A stretch of DNA of 30,780 nucleotides from Cylindrobasidium torrendii FP15055 ss-10 (lineage: Eukaryota; Basidiomycota; Agaricomycetes; Agaricales; Physalacriaceae). The notes under the pieces are model-generated. The model was not told where the DNA came from, did no database searches, and worked only from the letters and a program-made list of their open reading frames with translations. The position numbers and the translations under genes were made by a program. Location: contig KN880707.1 in NCBI GenBank assembly GCA_000934385.1, positions 1 through 30,780 on the forward strand, written 5' to 3'. Shown piece by piece: positions 1-9,569 of the stretch (positions within the stretch are counted from its first letter, which is position 1; every line of letters begins with the position of its first letter).

Positions 1-2040
1 TAGTAGCCTCCCTGAGGCTCTCGCGACCAGCCCGCCTTCACGCGCCTTCACGCGCCTCGCTCCACATCGCCGTCGACGTCCGACGGGCGCGATCACAAAG
101 AACTCATAGCGCGGACTCGTAGGGAGGCCTTACGAGTGTATAAAGGTCTATTGTCCTAGTTTCGCACTTTGGTATCGGTTAGAGGGCTTGTAGGCTGCTG
201 AGAACAACTGGAAATGAAAATTACGCAAATCTGGAGTATTACGTGAGAATCTGGGGAACTCCAAACAGGGGGGGGGTCACTCTGGCGCTCTGGATAATCT
301 AGAGATGTCTAGATTGACCAGAACCGCGAGAGTTACCCCCAAAGTCTTCCTGATGTGGGCGAACCTCATATCCAGTTTATAGCTCTCCCTAAAGGTTATT
401 GCGCGTACGGCCGCCTACCGTCATAAGCGCTTTACACACATCCTGGCCCGCCGATGGATGCAAAGCAGTGCATACAGAAAGGCGCCCTCATTGCTTCGAG
501 CTAGTATCATCGCTGAGAAGACAACTACATCACCTTCACTGTTTCATTTGTAACATGAAAAATTGGTCAGTAAGATAGAACTCAATGTTTTTCCCCACTT
601 TCACACCGTAGATGTTATCCCAAGCCTTCACATGAGCAACCTCCTGGCCACCTCGGACACTTACACTTCAAAACGATCAGTAGCTTCGCCGTCAAGTCTC
701 TAAACTTGCAGTCAAAGACACCGGCATGACACAAACCAGTAATAACGTCGGGCTTTCGACACGAAGACAACTAACACATGTATGCTCTGCAATAAGAAGT
801 TTCTGGGAGAAGGAAGTGAGAAGTGCAGCCTGTTAGTGCGGGCTTCGCGCGAAAGGATTGTAGTACTTCGAGTGAGTCTCACAATGGAAGGATGACCCGT
901 TTGTCATCTTGCCAACTACTGTACTATGAGCACTTCGCAAGTCGGGACTCGGAGAAAAAAGCACGTCGATGCAAACGGGAAATGAGGAGACTTTTCTTAG
1001 GCACAGAAGTTCTTCTCGAGTTCATTTGAGTTTCACAGCACGGAGACAAGCGTCCCTGTCAATGGATGGCCAACAGTGCTAAAACCCTCTATGACACGAA
1101 CGCGCGCGCGAAAAGCGCGTCGATGCGCGGTTTTATCGCTGAGAAATGCCGAACCTTTGATTTCAAGTTAATAAATCGTCGATAGAAACTTGTAATGGGA
1201 AATAATGAAAGTGATGATAAGACAGAGGCGACGGCGATAGTCCCTACTACAGTGTTTTAACCACAGGTTATATTCTGAACTCGGAGAGCATGCGGGCATG
1301 TGCATTGCACCGTGCGCCGATGCCGAAAACCAGAAGCAGCGCGGTACCCGAGCCTGATCCGACCACCGTCGCTGTATTATTGATAGAGAGCTCTAAACCC
1401 CTTTGAAATTGATCTCTTTTTCCGTGACGATTTCCACTCTGCCGATCCAACGCCCCCGGTCTGGCGCTCCGATTCGAGAGCTCATCCTTACTAGTCCATT
1501 CTCCAACGAGCCTTACCAAGAGTTTGCCAAAGCCGTCCGTTCGTTTCTCCCCGAACCATTTACTACAGCGCTAAAATGACTTCTGGCACCATACAATGTA
1601 AATTTCGATTTTAAGAATTTGCATGTAGTCACTTCATATCTAGCGATAGCTAGTGCGGCGTCGTATGTCAATATGTCATTTTTGCTTCTGTCCTAGCTTT
1701 TTGGGCAAAAACGAACCTTCAAATTGACGTCTATACCACGATTCTCAGTCCAAAGTCCGTTTCCAATCGTTTTTCCGACGTCCATATAGGTTCAGAATTT
1801 GCTTGCCGCCGTCAGCCTAGCTCTCTGGGGATAGACTGGCGTATTTGCTACATATGCGGAGAAGCTCGCCACTAGCAACTCTCTGACATGTTCCGGTAGA
1901 TAGCGCCGCTCATCTCTCCGTTCATATAAAGATTCGGAGAGGTTGATGAGTTCCTCAGTTCAGCGACTTGCTACTCTTTCCCACCGTCTCAAGCTACTCC
2001 TGCACACAGACACATTCACCGAAGCCCCATTCTCTCAAAG
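1..2040. other. No gene recognised; 5' flank of the secreted-protein gene
   Basis: I read both strands and found no gene here. Open frames are short, and their translations lack domains or exon-like continuation across introns. The longest, at 1268-1519 on the minus strand, has a hydrophobic patch but nothing else in support. The last ~120 bases carry a TATA-like site and a pyrimidine-rich leader for the gene starting at 2041. Confidence 0.5.
1925..1931 (+). promoter_or_regulatory. TATA-like element of the secreted-protein gene
   Basis: TATAAAG lies about 110 bases upstream of the ATG at 2041 and is followed by a C- and T-rich leader (about 1975-2040), a common arrangement for strongly expressed fungal genes. 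The assignment rests on position and sequence only. Confidence 0.45.
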
Positions 2041-2771
2041 ATGTTGTTCACTCGCCTCGCTGCTGCTTTCGCCCTGGTCGGCCCTGCCCTAGCCTACGTC
2101 GCCGCCACCTCTCCCTCTCCCTCTCCTCGTGCCCTGGACGTTGAGAGCGAGGTTATCAATATCCTCGAGGGCTTGCGCAACGTGACTGACACGGTCCTGC
2201 CTGAAATTAGTACGTCCTACTCCATCTCATGAAATTTCCGCCAGTGACGCGTGTGCACAATAAAGTCGCTATTGCGCCAGGTTTCCCTGATGAGATGTTC
2301 TACCCCCTCCTCGACAACCTTGAGGATGCGCTCACTACCACGGCCGATAACCTCAAAATCCTCGCTTCCACTCCCACCCAAGTTTCCGCGGGAAGTCCAG
2401 AAAAGGGGGGCTCAGTCGTAATTGACGTCTTGGGCGCATGTCTCGATGTGCGTTCTTGTCCTTTTGATTTCTGTGCAATGAGCTGAATGAACGTAGTCCC
2501 TTGTGAAAATAGTGGACAGTGTATTTCAGCCCCTCAGCCAAGGCTGGGAGATTCCTGCTGCCTCTATGCTCCTCACAACGATCAGCCCCGTCCTGTACAC
2601 TATGCTGGAGGAATTGGATGCCCTGCTTCCAGGTGTGGTCTCGAATGCCGCTGAAACGTACGTCGCCTTTCTATTTCCTGCCTAATAATTAAATGCTAAT
2701 CAACGCGGTTTTGTAGGCTCGGGCGCGACGTCCTCCAGGACCTCGGCCTTGGGGATGTCTTTGGAAAGTAA
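2041..2771 (+). CDS. Small secreted protein, 4 exons, about 183 residues
   Basis: The model joins 2041-2209, 2281-2447, 2497-2657 and 2717-2771, and all three introns (71, 49 and 59 bases) have GT-AG ends with matching phases. The N-terminus MLFTRLAAAFALVGPALA is a clear signal peptide. It is followed by a Ser-Pro repeat (SPSPSP) and a mostly helical, acidic, Ala/Leu-rich body containing one cysteine near residue 109. The protein ends in LGRDVLQDLGLGDVFGK. It is therefore probably exported to the wall or medium. The helical body loosely recalls hydrophobic-surface-binding (HsbA-like) proteins, but I saw no diagnostic motif and do not claim that family. With so little cysteine it is not a hydrophobin. 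The start is secure because it begins the signal peptide and follows a TATA-like site and a C/T-rich leader. Confidence 0.85.
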
Positions 2772-4848
2772 CTGCAATTTTCTATTTTAACTTGTGTAAG
2801 TAACGTGACCCGCTGGAAGTTGGGCTGTTGAACTTAATCATTACAGGGAGCCCAGGACAGGCTAGCTTCATGGTCAGGTCAAAGCTAGCATCGCCATGGC
2901 ATCCCGGTCGAGTATAGATGACTAGATATCATGCTCTCTTCCTTACCTCTTCCCTCGATTCATAGTTTCGATAGTTTCAGCTCGCAAATACGTGTACGTG
3001 TGTGTTTACTGTATCCACTCTGGTTTGAAGTTGTTCGGGTTTGCAGCTTTGCGCTTTGGTTTAGCTCGGCTCGAGAAATTGGACTTCAAAGCTGACATCG
3101 CAATTCGATCTGCGAATACTCGTCAGTCACATGAGTGCTTATAGACAAAGGCAAGGTAAGGATGGCACGGACGGAGATTGTAGTCGAGGTACTAGCGACC
3201 GAGCTTAGCTCAGCTTACGTACCACAAATGAAGTTAAAGTGGCCTTCTCTCCCCTCGCCGGGAGATCTGAAGAGGTCCGTTAGTGTTCAACATGCGAAGA
3301 CACGGGGAAAACAACGCACAGCACATTAGCGATGAAATCATGTCCAAAAGCCGCGCGACCCGCCTTTTCCGCCATGACCTTAAGGCTTACACTACTCAAA
3401 CCGCTCCCTGATCTACGCGCACTTCGAGTCGCATCCTATTCGACACCTGTCACTAGATGGGTTCGTCGTCTCCGGCAGGCGGACGCTGGAGGAGGTCGAG
3501 CTTGTGTGTGTTCATCCTCATTTTGTAGTCTCACTCGTCCACATAGTTTGCGCGCTGCTCGGCGAGTTCAGTCGAGACTTGGACCACCTAGAGATGTAGT
3601 GTCAAATGGCAAGCGAGAGGCGTGCTCTGACCTAGCTCTGACCGTCTCATAAGAGAAGTCGGTGGGTATGGCTTTGAGGGTGTTAAGAGCTCGAGGAATG
3701 TCATGAATGTGACTAGCTGTTGGACGATGGGAGAAACTGTCGTGGTAGCCGCGTTGGTCGTGCTTGAGTCCGCGAGATGGGCGCGAGTCCGCATATTGAG
3801 TACGGTTGATGATGAGCCAGCCGCGAGATGAATGAGCGAAGAGCTAGCGGACGGAGAGAAAGACTGAGGCCGAGGTGCTGGGAATCATCCTGCTGAAACG
3901 CATTTATGAATGACCTTGATTGGGTCGATGATGACTAGGTAGGAAGTGAATTCAGCAGAGATTAAGCACAAAAAGGACACACAGTATAGTACGATTCGAC
4001 AACAGAGAGTGTGATAATGAATGTCTGGTATCAAGGCCAAGCATTGTGCATTGGGTGGAATGCGAGAAGGACTGGGTGTATGATGCCCGACTTTTCGAAA
4101 ATTGGAGATGGATGGTTTATATGCGCTCGAATTGCCGACGCCATGCTACTCCGACAGTTCTTCGCCGATGGCATCGTTCTCGGATAAGGAGTCCTTGCGA
4201 TATGGGGGTTTGGCGCCAGAGTAGGTCATCCAAGTTGCAGTCTGACATCATTGTAAGAAGGCGAGAATGGACGCATATCCGGGTCGCAATCGTGTTGTTT
4301 TTGACGCGCCCAAGGAACGGCTGACTCTGGATCAGAATGGTACACAGTAACGAGAAGTTGGGACGCACCTGGCCATGCGATACCACAGAACACAAATTGG
4401 TTCCTCTCGGGCCAAAGTCGCTCTCACCGCCGTGGAAGAAAGTCCAGTTGTTGCTGTCCATATTAGCGGCTGCCTTGGCGCGATCCGAGCCGACAAGTAG
4501 CGTAGGATATCATGCGCCCCGAAATCTGGCAAGTCCGACGCGCCTGTTGGGTTGTGCAGGCCCCAAGTCTTCTGAGGTTCTTCTATTCGTCCGTTCCCAT
4601 ATCGAAATGCCAGACAGAATATACGAGGGACCAGGATTGCAGCCCCTTTGCTAGTCGCGGTCCTTGGTATCTTCGAAAAAACAGCGCGGGCCGGTGGAGG
4701 TTGGATTGCAGACGGACGACGGATCGTAAATTAGCGCCAAAGGTATGGCTTTCGTCTTGTGCAAGGGTCGAAGCAGGGGGTAAACAGAATGCGAACAGTG
4801 ATCATCAAGTCAGGAGGAGAGCTCAGAGGAGTGACCGCGACCGCCATT

Positions 4849-4858
4849 CTCGATCGCG
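4849..4858 (+). promoter_or_regulatory. CTCGATCGCG motif, copy in block A
   Basis: CTCGATCGCG contains the palindrome CGATCG and lies about 230 bases upstream of the ATG at 5088. The 9-mer CTCGATCGC also occurs at 9450, 17747 and 20662, each time upstream of a gene. A function as a transcription-factor site is inferred from recurrence only. Confidence 0.3.
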
Positions 4859-4859
4859 T

Positions 4860-4873
4860 CCTAACCCTAACCA
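4860..4873 (+). repeat. Telomere-like CCTAACCCTAACC tract
   Basis: Nearly two units of CCCTAA, the complement of the common fungal telomere unit TTAGGG, sit at the right edge of the duplicated block. An identical copy lies at 9461-9474, and a related shorter tract, GACCCTAACCA, at 14342-14352. Confidence 0.6.
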
Positions 4874-5087
4874 GACGCCCAGCTTGCTTTTCACTGCGAC
4901 AAGCTCTTGCTCGCAGCTTGCTTCATCGATGAATATTTGAACTGGCAAGAACAAGGTTGATGTCTCGCAAGTCATCTTCATTGATTTGTCTCATTTTCAT
5001 TCTACTGCATAAGGCATTGGCAATGACACGGCGGCGGCGCCATTTACCAATGTGCACAACCGACTTCGAGAAACGCTGCCGCGAGTC

Positions 5088-5907
5088 ATGAAGCAAACAC
5101 GTAAACGAAAGGGGATCAATTTTGGTTTCCTTCAGGCTTCAGCCACGACCATCGTCAGCACAAACTTCAACGGCTTCCCTTTCCCCGCAATGTCCCATAC
5201 TGACCACGGGCATGCCCTCTTTGAACTACCTGGTGGTAGGGAGTACAACTGGGACGGGCGTATACTCACTGTTCCAAATTTCCCATGAGTACTATTAAGC
5301 TCACCTTGCATATCATAGGACTACAAAGTCGTCTGCAAAGAAACCCCCATCGCCAAAGGCAAGATCCCATGGTACCTCACTAAGCGTGCTCTCAAAGGGG
5401 ACCGGATACCTCCCCTTCTGTGGCTTGGCTGGCGGATGGGGTCCAAACACGCGTTCCTTGACTTCATCAAACGTAATGACCCAGGCTCACTCATTCTCGT
5501 TGGCTATGGCGAGGATAAAAAGCCAGGAACCCCCTCGTTCTTTAATTTTCAAGAGAAGCTTCATCAGAAACTTCAGCTCTCGGAGGCCGAACAAGAAATT
5601 CTGGATCTCGAGGCCATAGTGGACGTCGACAGGGATGGCGAAGTGTCGTGGATACTTGTTGTGGGGAACAATAGTCAAAACCACATGCTATCCGATGAAA
5701 TCATTGGTAGAGTTAAGGAGGCGGCCAAATTTGAGGAGGAGCCACAGTGGTGGCTCGATGAAAAATACTGGTATTGGGAACCTGGTCCAAGTGAGTGAAT
5801 CGCGCCTGTTGTAACTGTTCACTGACGTACGTACTGTAGGGCACCCGGGACGAGCACAATTCGTGAAGGAAGTCCAGGCCGGCAGGTTCTGGCGCCGACG
5901 CGTGTGA
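5088..5907 (+). CDS. Unrecognised basidiomycete-type protein; first intron uncertain
   Basis: Exons 5319-5790 and 5840-5907 are well supported. The intron 5791-5839 begins GTGAGT, ends TAG and keeps phase. The reading frame runs from YKVVCKETPIAKGKIPWYL through VDVDRDGEVSWILVVGN to WWLDEKYWYWEPG and ends GRFWRRRV. An upstream exon with ELPGGREYNWDG lies before about 5260. The join between it and 5319 is unclear: the natural site near 5285 reads CATGAGTA, with no GT and an in-frame TGA, so either an upstream donor (5260, GTATAC) is used or the donor has been lost. The start at 5088 is conservative, because the frame stays open upstream to about 5013 behind a possible acceptor. I do not recognise the family. 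A decayed copy of its C-terminal half lies at about 15535-15800. The duplicated block A lies immediately upstream. Confidence 0.6.
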
Positions 5908-6332
5908 CAGTAATTGTATATCAGTTCTTCGTATTTTCCCAATCAATTCTCTACGTTTTCGACAATTAATGCTTGTCGCCACCAACTCTCTCACGCAATG
6001 TGAGACTGCTCGCGCTTGATGAATATCTTGCGTTTGAGTCGCACTTTCTTTGATATCTAAGTATGTATGGGGGCGAACTTATGCCTTCAAAAGCTATACC
6101 CAGTTGTTTTCGCACATCAATTTGAGGTGTACACGAAACGTAGTAGACAAGTCGAACGTTACACACCAAGACTTGGAATGATAGCCACTCGACGACTCGA
6201 TGCCATGAGTAACGAGTTGGCCGTGAGCTTACAGGGTCTACATGGTAAACGAACGATTCGGCGTCATATGGCGTCGTATCTGGGGCTCAGTTGTGCAGGG
6301 TATGTAGTCGCGAGAAACAGATCAGCAGTCCG
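5908..6332. other. Intergenic, between convergent genes
   Basis: This lies between two convergent genes (plus strand ending at 5907, minus strand ending at 6333). It is A/T-richer than its surroundings and holds no credible open frame. It presumably contains the 3' ends of both transcripts. Confidence 0.5.
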
Positions 6333-6948
6333 TCAATCAAGCTGTGTCTTCCACACATAATCTCTCCCTTTTTCCAAGCCTATGTTGATTGAGTTCTGCA
6401 GTCATTGCGCAAGAAGAAGAAACAGACGAACCATTCTCTGCAAGGAAAGCTCTCACGTTCTCCTCAAACTCGCCCTCCACAAACTTTGGCATCTCATCCT
6501 CCGGCATCCCAAGATATCCGCCCCTCAGAAACTGACCTACAGCGCATCAGCGCCGCCGCAACCTCGACTATGTACGTGAAATGTCTGGCTTACCTTGTGT
6601 GCAAATGAGAAGCTTGAAAAACAGGTGATTTTCGCCCGTCAAAGCCACCTCTATAAACCAATTCTTATCCTTCTTCTCTAGGGGCTTGAAGAACGGATAC
6701 AAAATGCCCACTATGCCTGGACAGTCCAAATGCGGCAGAAGTCTCCAGAATAAGGGATGGTAGAGGGACTCGCAGAGCTTGTTCGCAGAATCCACTGACT
6801 CGATGACATATCCTGCGCGGCAGATTTGACGAGGGAAACGGCGCTTGAGCTCAGCTTTAGAATAGATAGATATGTCTCGTTTGTTAGGGTTCACGGACTC
6901 GCCGCCCTTGTAGTCGATGACGATGGCTTTCTCTGCCCGGCGGCGCAT
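6333..6948 (-). CDS. Unknown protein, paralogue 1 of a local pair, 168 residues
   Basis: The model is complement of 6333-6379, 6432-6536 and 6594-6948, with GT-AG introns of 52 and 57 bases and consistent phases. I do not recognise a domain. The product is charged and soluble, with no signal peptide or membrane segment. Hallmarks are VNPNKRDISIY, FPRQICRAGYVIESVD and WFIEVALTGENHLFFKLL in exon 1, GYLGMPEDE and KFVEGEFEENVRAFLAE in exon 2, and GRDYVWKTQLD at the end. The same three-exon structure and phases recur in the gene at 13496-14108, where most of these blocks are identical or nearly so. That supports both models and suggests selection on the protein. The N-terminus has a short basic extension (MRRRAEKA) absent from the other copy. 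A frame extension to 7053 exists, but the ATG at 6948 fits the paralogue best. Confidence 0.8.
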
Positions 6949-7227
6949 GGTGGTCTTGGGTTCAGTTGGAACGTGGGATTTGACTGTCCGATCTTGACCG
7001 GTCCCGAAGCTCCTCAGAGCTCCTCGGGCAAATCTCAGGTAGTGCGTTCGCAACTTTTCACTGGAAGTGCCACATGTGAGGGTACATTTTCACGGAGGGG
7101 ATGGTTCAATGAGTTGCCATTTTCATTGACGAATTTCCGTGTAATAATTTTTCAACAACTAAGCACTATGTATATGCATACAGTTTTGAGAACCGCCAAC
7201 TCATACGAGATAGAGCTAACTACTTTC

Positions 7228-7714
7228 TCAAGCAGCAGGATTGGCAAGCGGGATGTCGGCAATAATATTATTAGATTTCTTGGCTAGGCGCTTGAGGACC
7301 TTGTCGCAAAGCTGTCCCCACACCGACTTGACACTTCCGTGTACGCTGCAAATTTGTTAACACCATTCCCATGAGAAAATGGAAACAAGGCTTACCGATG
7401 TTGACCTTCGCATTTGCGTCGCGGAACTCGAACCAGAGGAACTTATCAATGTTCACACTCGTCTCGACAGCGTACATTCCAAAGTCCATCTTCACGAGGC
7501 CCGAGTCCATGCTGCGCAAACGAATACCGTTAGTCATACAATGATGCTTGAGAGAACGTAGGATGGGCGTACACAATAGCACCAGTCGAGAAACTCCCGC
7601 CCTTGTCCTTTTTAGCGTTCGAGTTGAAGATATCTCTTGCGTTTTTGTCGTTCTCGATACCTCCGAGAAGAGCCTGAAGAGCTTGATAGCATCGGCGTTC
7701 ATGAAGCCCGCCAT
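7228..7714 (-). pseudogene. Broken gene, possibly Cyt-like (CytB/volvatoxin-type) protein fragment
   Basis: Coding-like stretches run from about 7714 to a TGA at 7228-7230, with introns at about 7512-7572 and 7346-7395. The middle exon has alternating hydrophobic residues around a VNIDKF segment, and the last exon reads VKSVWGQLCDKVLKRLAKK. This strand pattern loosely resembles the Cyt family of membrane-active proteins known from bacteria and some mushrooms. I infer that from pattern only, at low confidence. The gene looks dead: the frame changes by one base near 7671-7680, and the last exon is out of phase with the donor at 7395. The N-terminal half is not found, and the duplicated block B begins soon after (7790), so the upstream part may have been displaced. 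Alternatives are a different basidiomycete family, or a gene with unusual splicing. Confidence 0.4.
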
Positions 7715-9449
7715 GATCCCGAGGTCGACGGTGTCGCAGCGCCAGCGAAGCTCACTTCTACTGACCTCTCGGTGCGAACCAACATCGTAGTCGAGGTACT
7801 CGTGACCGGGCTCGATTCGGCCTAGGATGGAACGTCCCGCGAATGATTAATGAAGTTGCAGTGGCCTTTATTTCCTCTCGCCGGGAGGTCTGAGAATCTC
7901 GGTCAGTGCTCAACATGCGAAAAGACGACAGAAGCAACGCACGGTGAACTCGGGACAGCAATGCCCTCATACCCGAGAGCGGTGTGGCATCCAGTCTTCT
8001 CCGCCATGACCGAGCACTGCTCGATGTGTTCTTTTCTATGAGCGCGCGGTGCCAAAAGAGTACCATTCGACCCTCGTGTCCTATTCAGCGCCCGTCCGTA
8101 AACCACAGTCCTTGTTGCCCGCAAGCATAGACCAGATGCATTCGTCCTCTCAGATTGGCAGAGTAGGTCGAGCTGACGTGCGTCCACCAGCATACGCCTC
8201 ATTCGTCTACACAGTCTGCGCGCCGCTCGGTGAGCTCATTTGAGACTTGGAGCACCTAGAGATGCGGTGTAAGTATTGGTCTAAGGTATGACAAGCGGGA
8301 AACATGCTCTATATTGGGTCGAGGGCAGTGAGAGCGCGAGGAATGATGGAATGGCGAACGGTGGACGGGCAGTGGGAGAGAATGTAGTTGTCGGCGTGTT
8401 GGTAATGCTTGACTTGGGGAGACGAGCTCTAGAAGCGCGAGACATTGAGTTCAAGATAATGGTGAGCCAGCCGCGAGATGGGTGAGCGAGGTGCTAGCAA
8501 CTAAGGTTGACGTGCTGTGGACGAGCTTGCTGACCAGCGCATTTGATGGGATGACTGAGTCGGAAATGAGTTGAGCCTGGGTCAAGTACAGAAGGAGGGA
8601 CGCACGGTTCGTTTGAAGGTATTGACAGGGCCTGCTATGCCAAATGTGGGAAACTAGAGCCCAGGAATATGCGTACGAAAGGCGCGCGACTGCATCTGGA
8701 GACTTGCGAGCAATATGATGTTCAGCTATTTGCCAATCGGAAATGGACGGTTTGTCTGCGTTGAAATTCTGGGTTTATGCTTGTCTCCGAGCGGTATGTT
8801 CTTGTGGCGAGTTGGCGCCAGAATTTGAGTCCCAGTTTGCCATTAATGCAAAGAGACGAGGATGTATGCGTATACGAGTCCCATGATGAGGTGTATATCG
8901 CGCCCAAACGACGTCTGATCCTGAGTGAGAATGACTAGAGGTAGTGCGAAGATTGAGACGCACCTTGTTATAGAGGGATAAAGCGTGGGATCCTCCAAGC
9001 CCAAGGTATCCTTCACCGTCGCCGAAGAAGTTTCGATTGTTGTAGTATCAGTTACAGCAGTCGGCCTGGCGCGGTTCGAGAAGTCTAGCGGGACAGGATA
9101 TGAGTACATGCGCCCGAAGTCTAGCACACATCGGCGCCTGTTAGAAACTAGGAGCGCACCTTGCTCAAGCGCTGACTGGAATCAATATATGCGCCCATTT
9201 GCGGGCCAAATCGAATGCGGCCGCAGGGATGTAGCCCATTTGCTAGCTAGCAGTGTTCTTGCTGCTATAAACGGGCTAACGCAGGCCAATGTATATTGAA
9301 AGGGTTGCGAGCGGCAGTGCTTTATATGGCGGTGGAGTCTTGACCATAATGCGCGCGTCTTGTACAAGGGTTGGAGCAAGAGAGAACCAGAGGGCAAACG
9401 GAGACCATTGCAGTAGGTAGGAAAGCAGCGAACGCGACCAGCGGCTATG

Positions 9450-9459
9450 CTCGATCGCG
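9450..9459 (+). promoter_or_regulatory. CTCGATCGCG motif upstream of the F-box gene
   Basis: This is identical to the motif at 4849 and about 111 bases upstream of the F-box start codon. The shared 9-mer CTCGATCGC also occurs upstream of two genes outside the duplicated block (17747 and 20662). Confidence 0.35.
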
Positions 9460-9460
9460 T

Positions 9461-9474
9461 CCTAACCCTAACCA
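9461..9474 (+). repeat. Telomere-like CCTAACCCTAACC tract
   Basis: Second copy of the short CCCTAA tract found at 4860-4873, at the right edge of the duplicated block, 96 bases before the F-box start codon. Confidence 0.6.
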
Positions 9475-9569
9475 CTTGATAGCACGATCACCATTGCCAC
9501 TTGCTTTAGTACTGTCACAATCTCCAATACTTACACTCACCGACTTTCACATCTCAAGAGCGTCACTAA

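Larger units (their letters stand above)
3183..4873. repeat. Diverged ~1.7 kb duplicated block, copy A
   Basis: This block matches 7790-9474 in the same orientation and nearly the same length. Similarity is patchy but collinear. Matching stretches start near 3183 (7790), 3229 (7848), 3360 (7993), 3560 (8226), 3810 (8459) and 4365 (8955), and near 4500 (about 9095). The final 25 bases, 4849-4873, are identical to 9450-9474. That end contains CTCGATCGCG followed by CCTAACCCTAACCA. Open frames inside (for example 3332-3652 and 4512-4940) are short and not conserved between copies, so I see no gene. It ends about 215 bases before the gene starting at 5088. It could be a segmental duplication, an old non-autonomous transposon or a decayed gene. 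I found no terminal inverted repeats or target-site duplications. Confidence 0.65.
7790..9474. repeat. Diverged ~1.7 kb duplicated block, copy B
   Basis: This is the same-orientation partner of 3183-4873, with collinear patches of similarity along the whole length and an identical 25-base end at 9450-9474. Shared patches include GTCGAGGTACT near 7790, CCGCCATGACC near 8000, CACCTAGAGATG near 8252 and GAGCCAGCCGCGAGATG near 8463. Its right end lies 95 bases before the ATG of the F-box gene, so it forms that gene's upstream region. Minus-strand frames such as 7903-8202 are not conserved in copy A. The left edge meets the broken gene at 7228-7714. Confidence 0.65.

Noticed and set aside
264..272. 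Run of G residues
   Set aside because: Too short to interpret; no partner G-runs nearby to suggest a quadruplex.
1268..1519. 83-residue minus-strand frame with a hydrophobic patch
   Set aside because: No signal-peptide layout, domain or splice continuation; it fits a chance open frame.
2229..2486. Separate 85-residue gene inside the secreted-protein locus
   Set aside because: Its coding-like part is exon 2 of the 2041-2771 gene; the rest lies in introns.
4512..4940. 142-residue plus-strand frame in block A
   Set aside because: Composition is Arg/Ser/Gln-rich as in random high-GC frames, and block B does not preserve it.
7903..8202. 99-residue minus-strand frame in block B
   Set aside because: The matching part of block A does not keep the frame, so it is not supported as coding.
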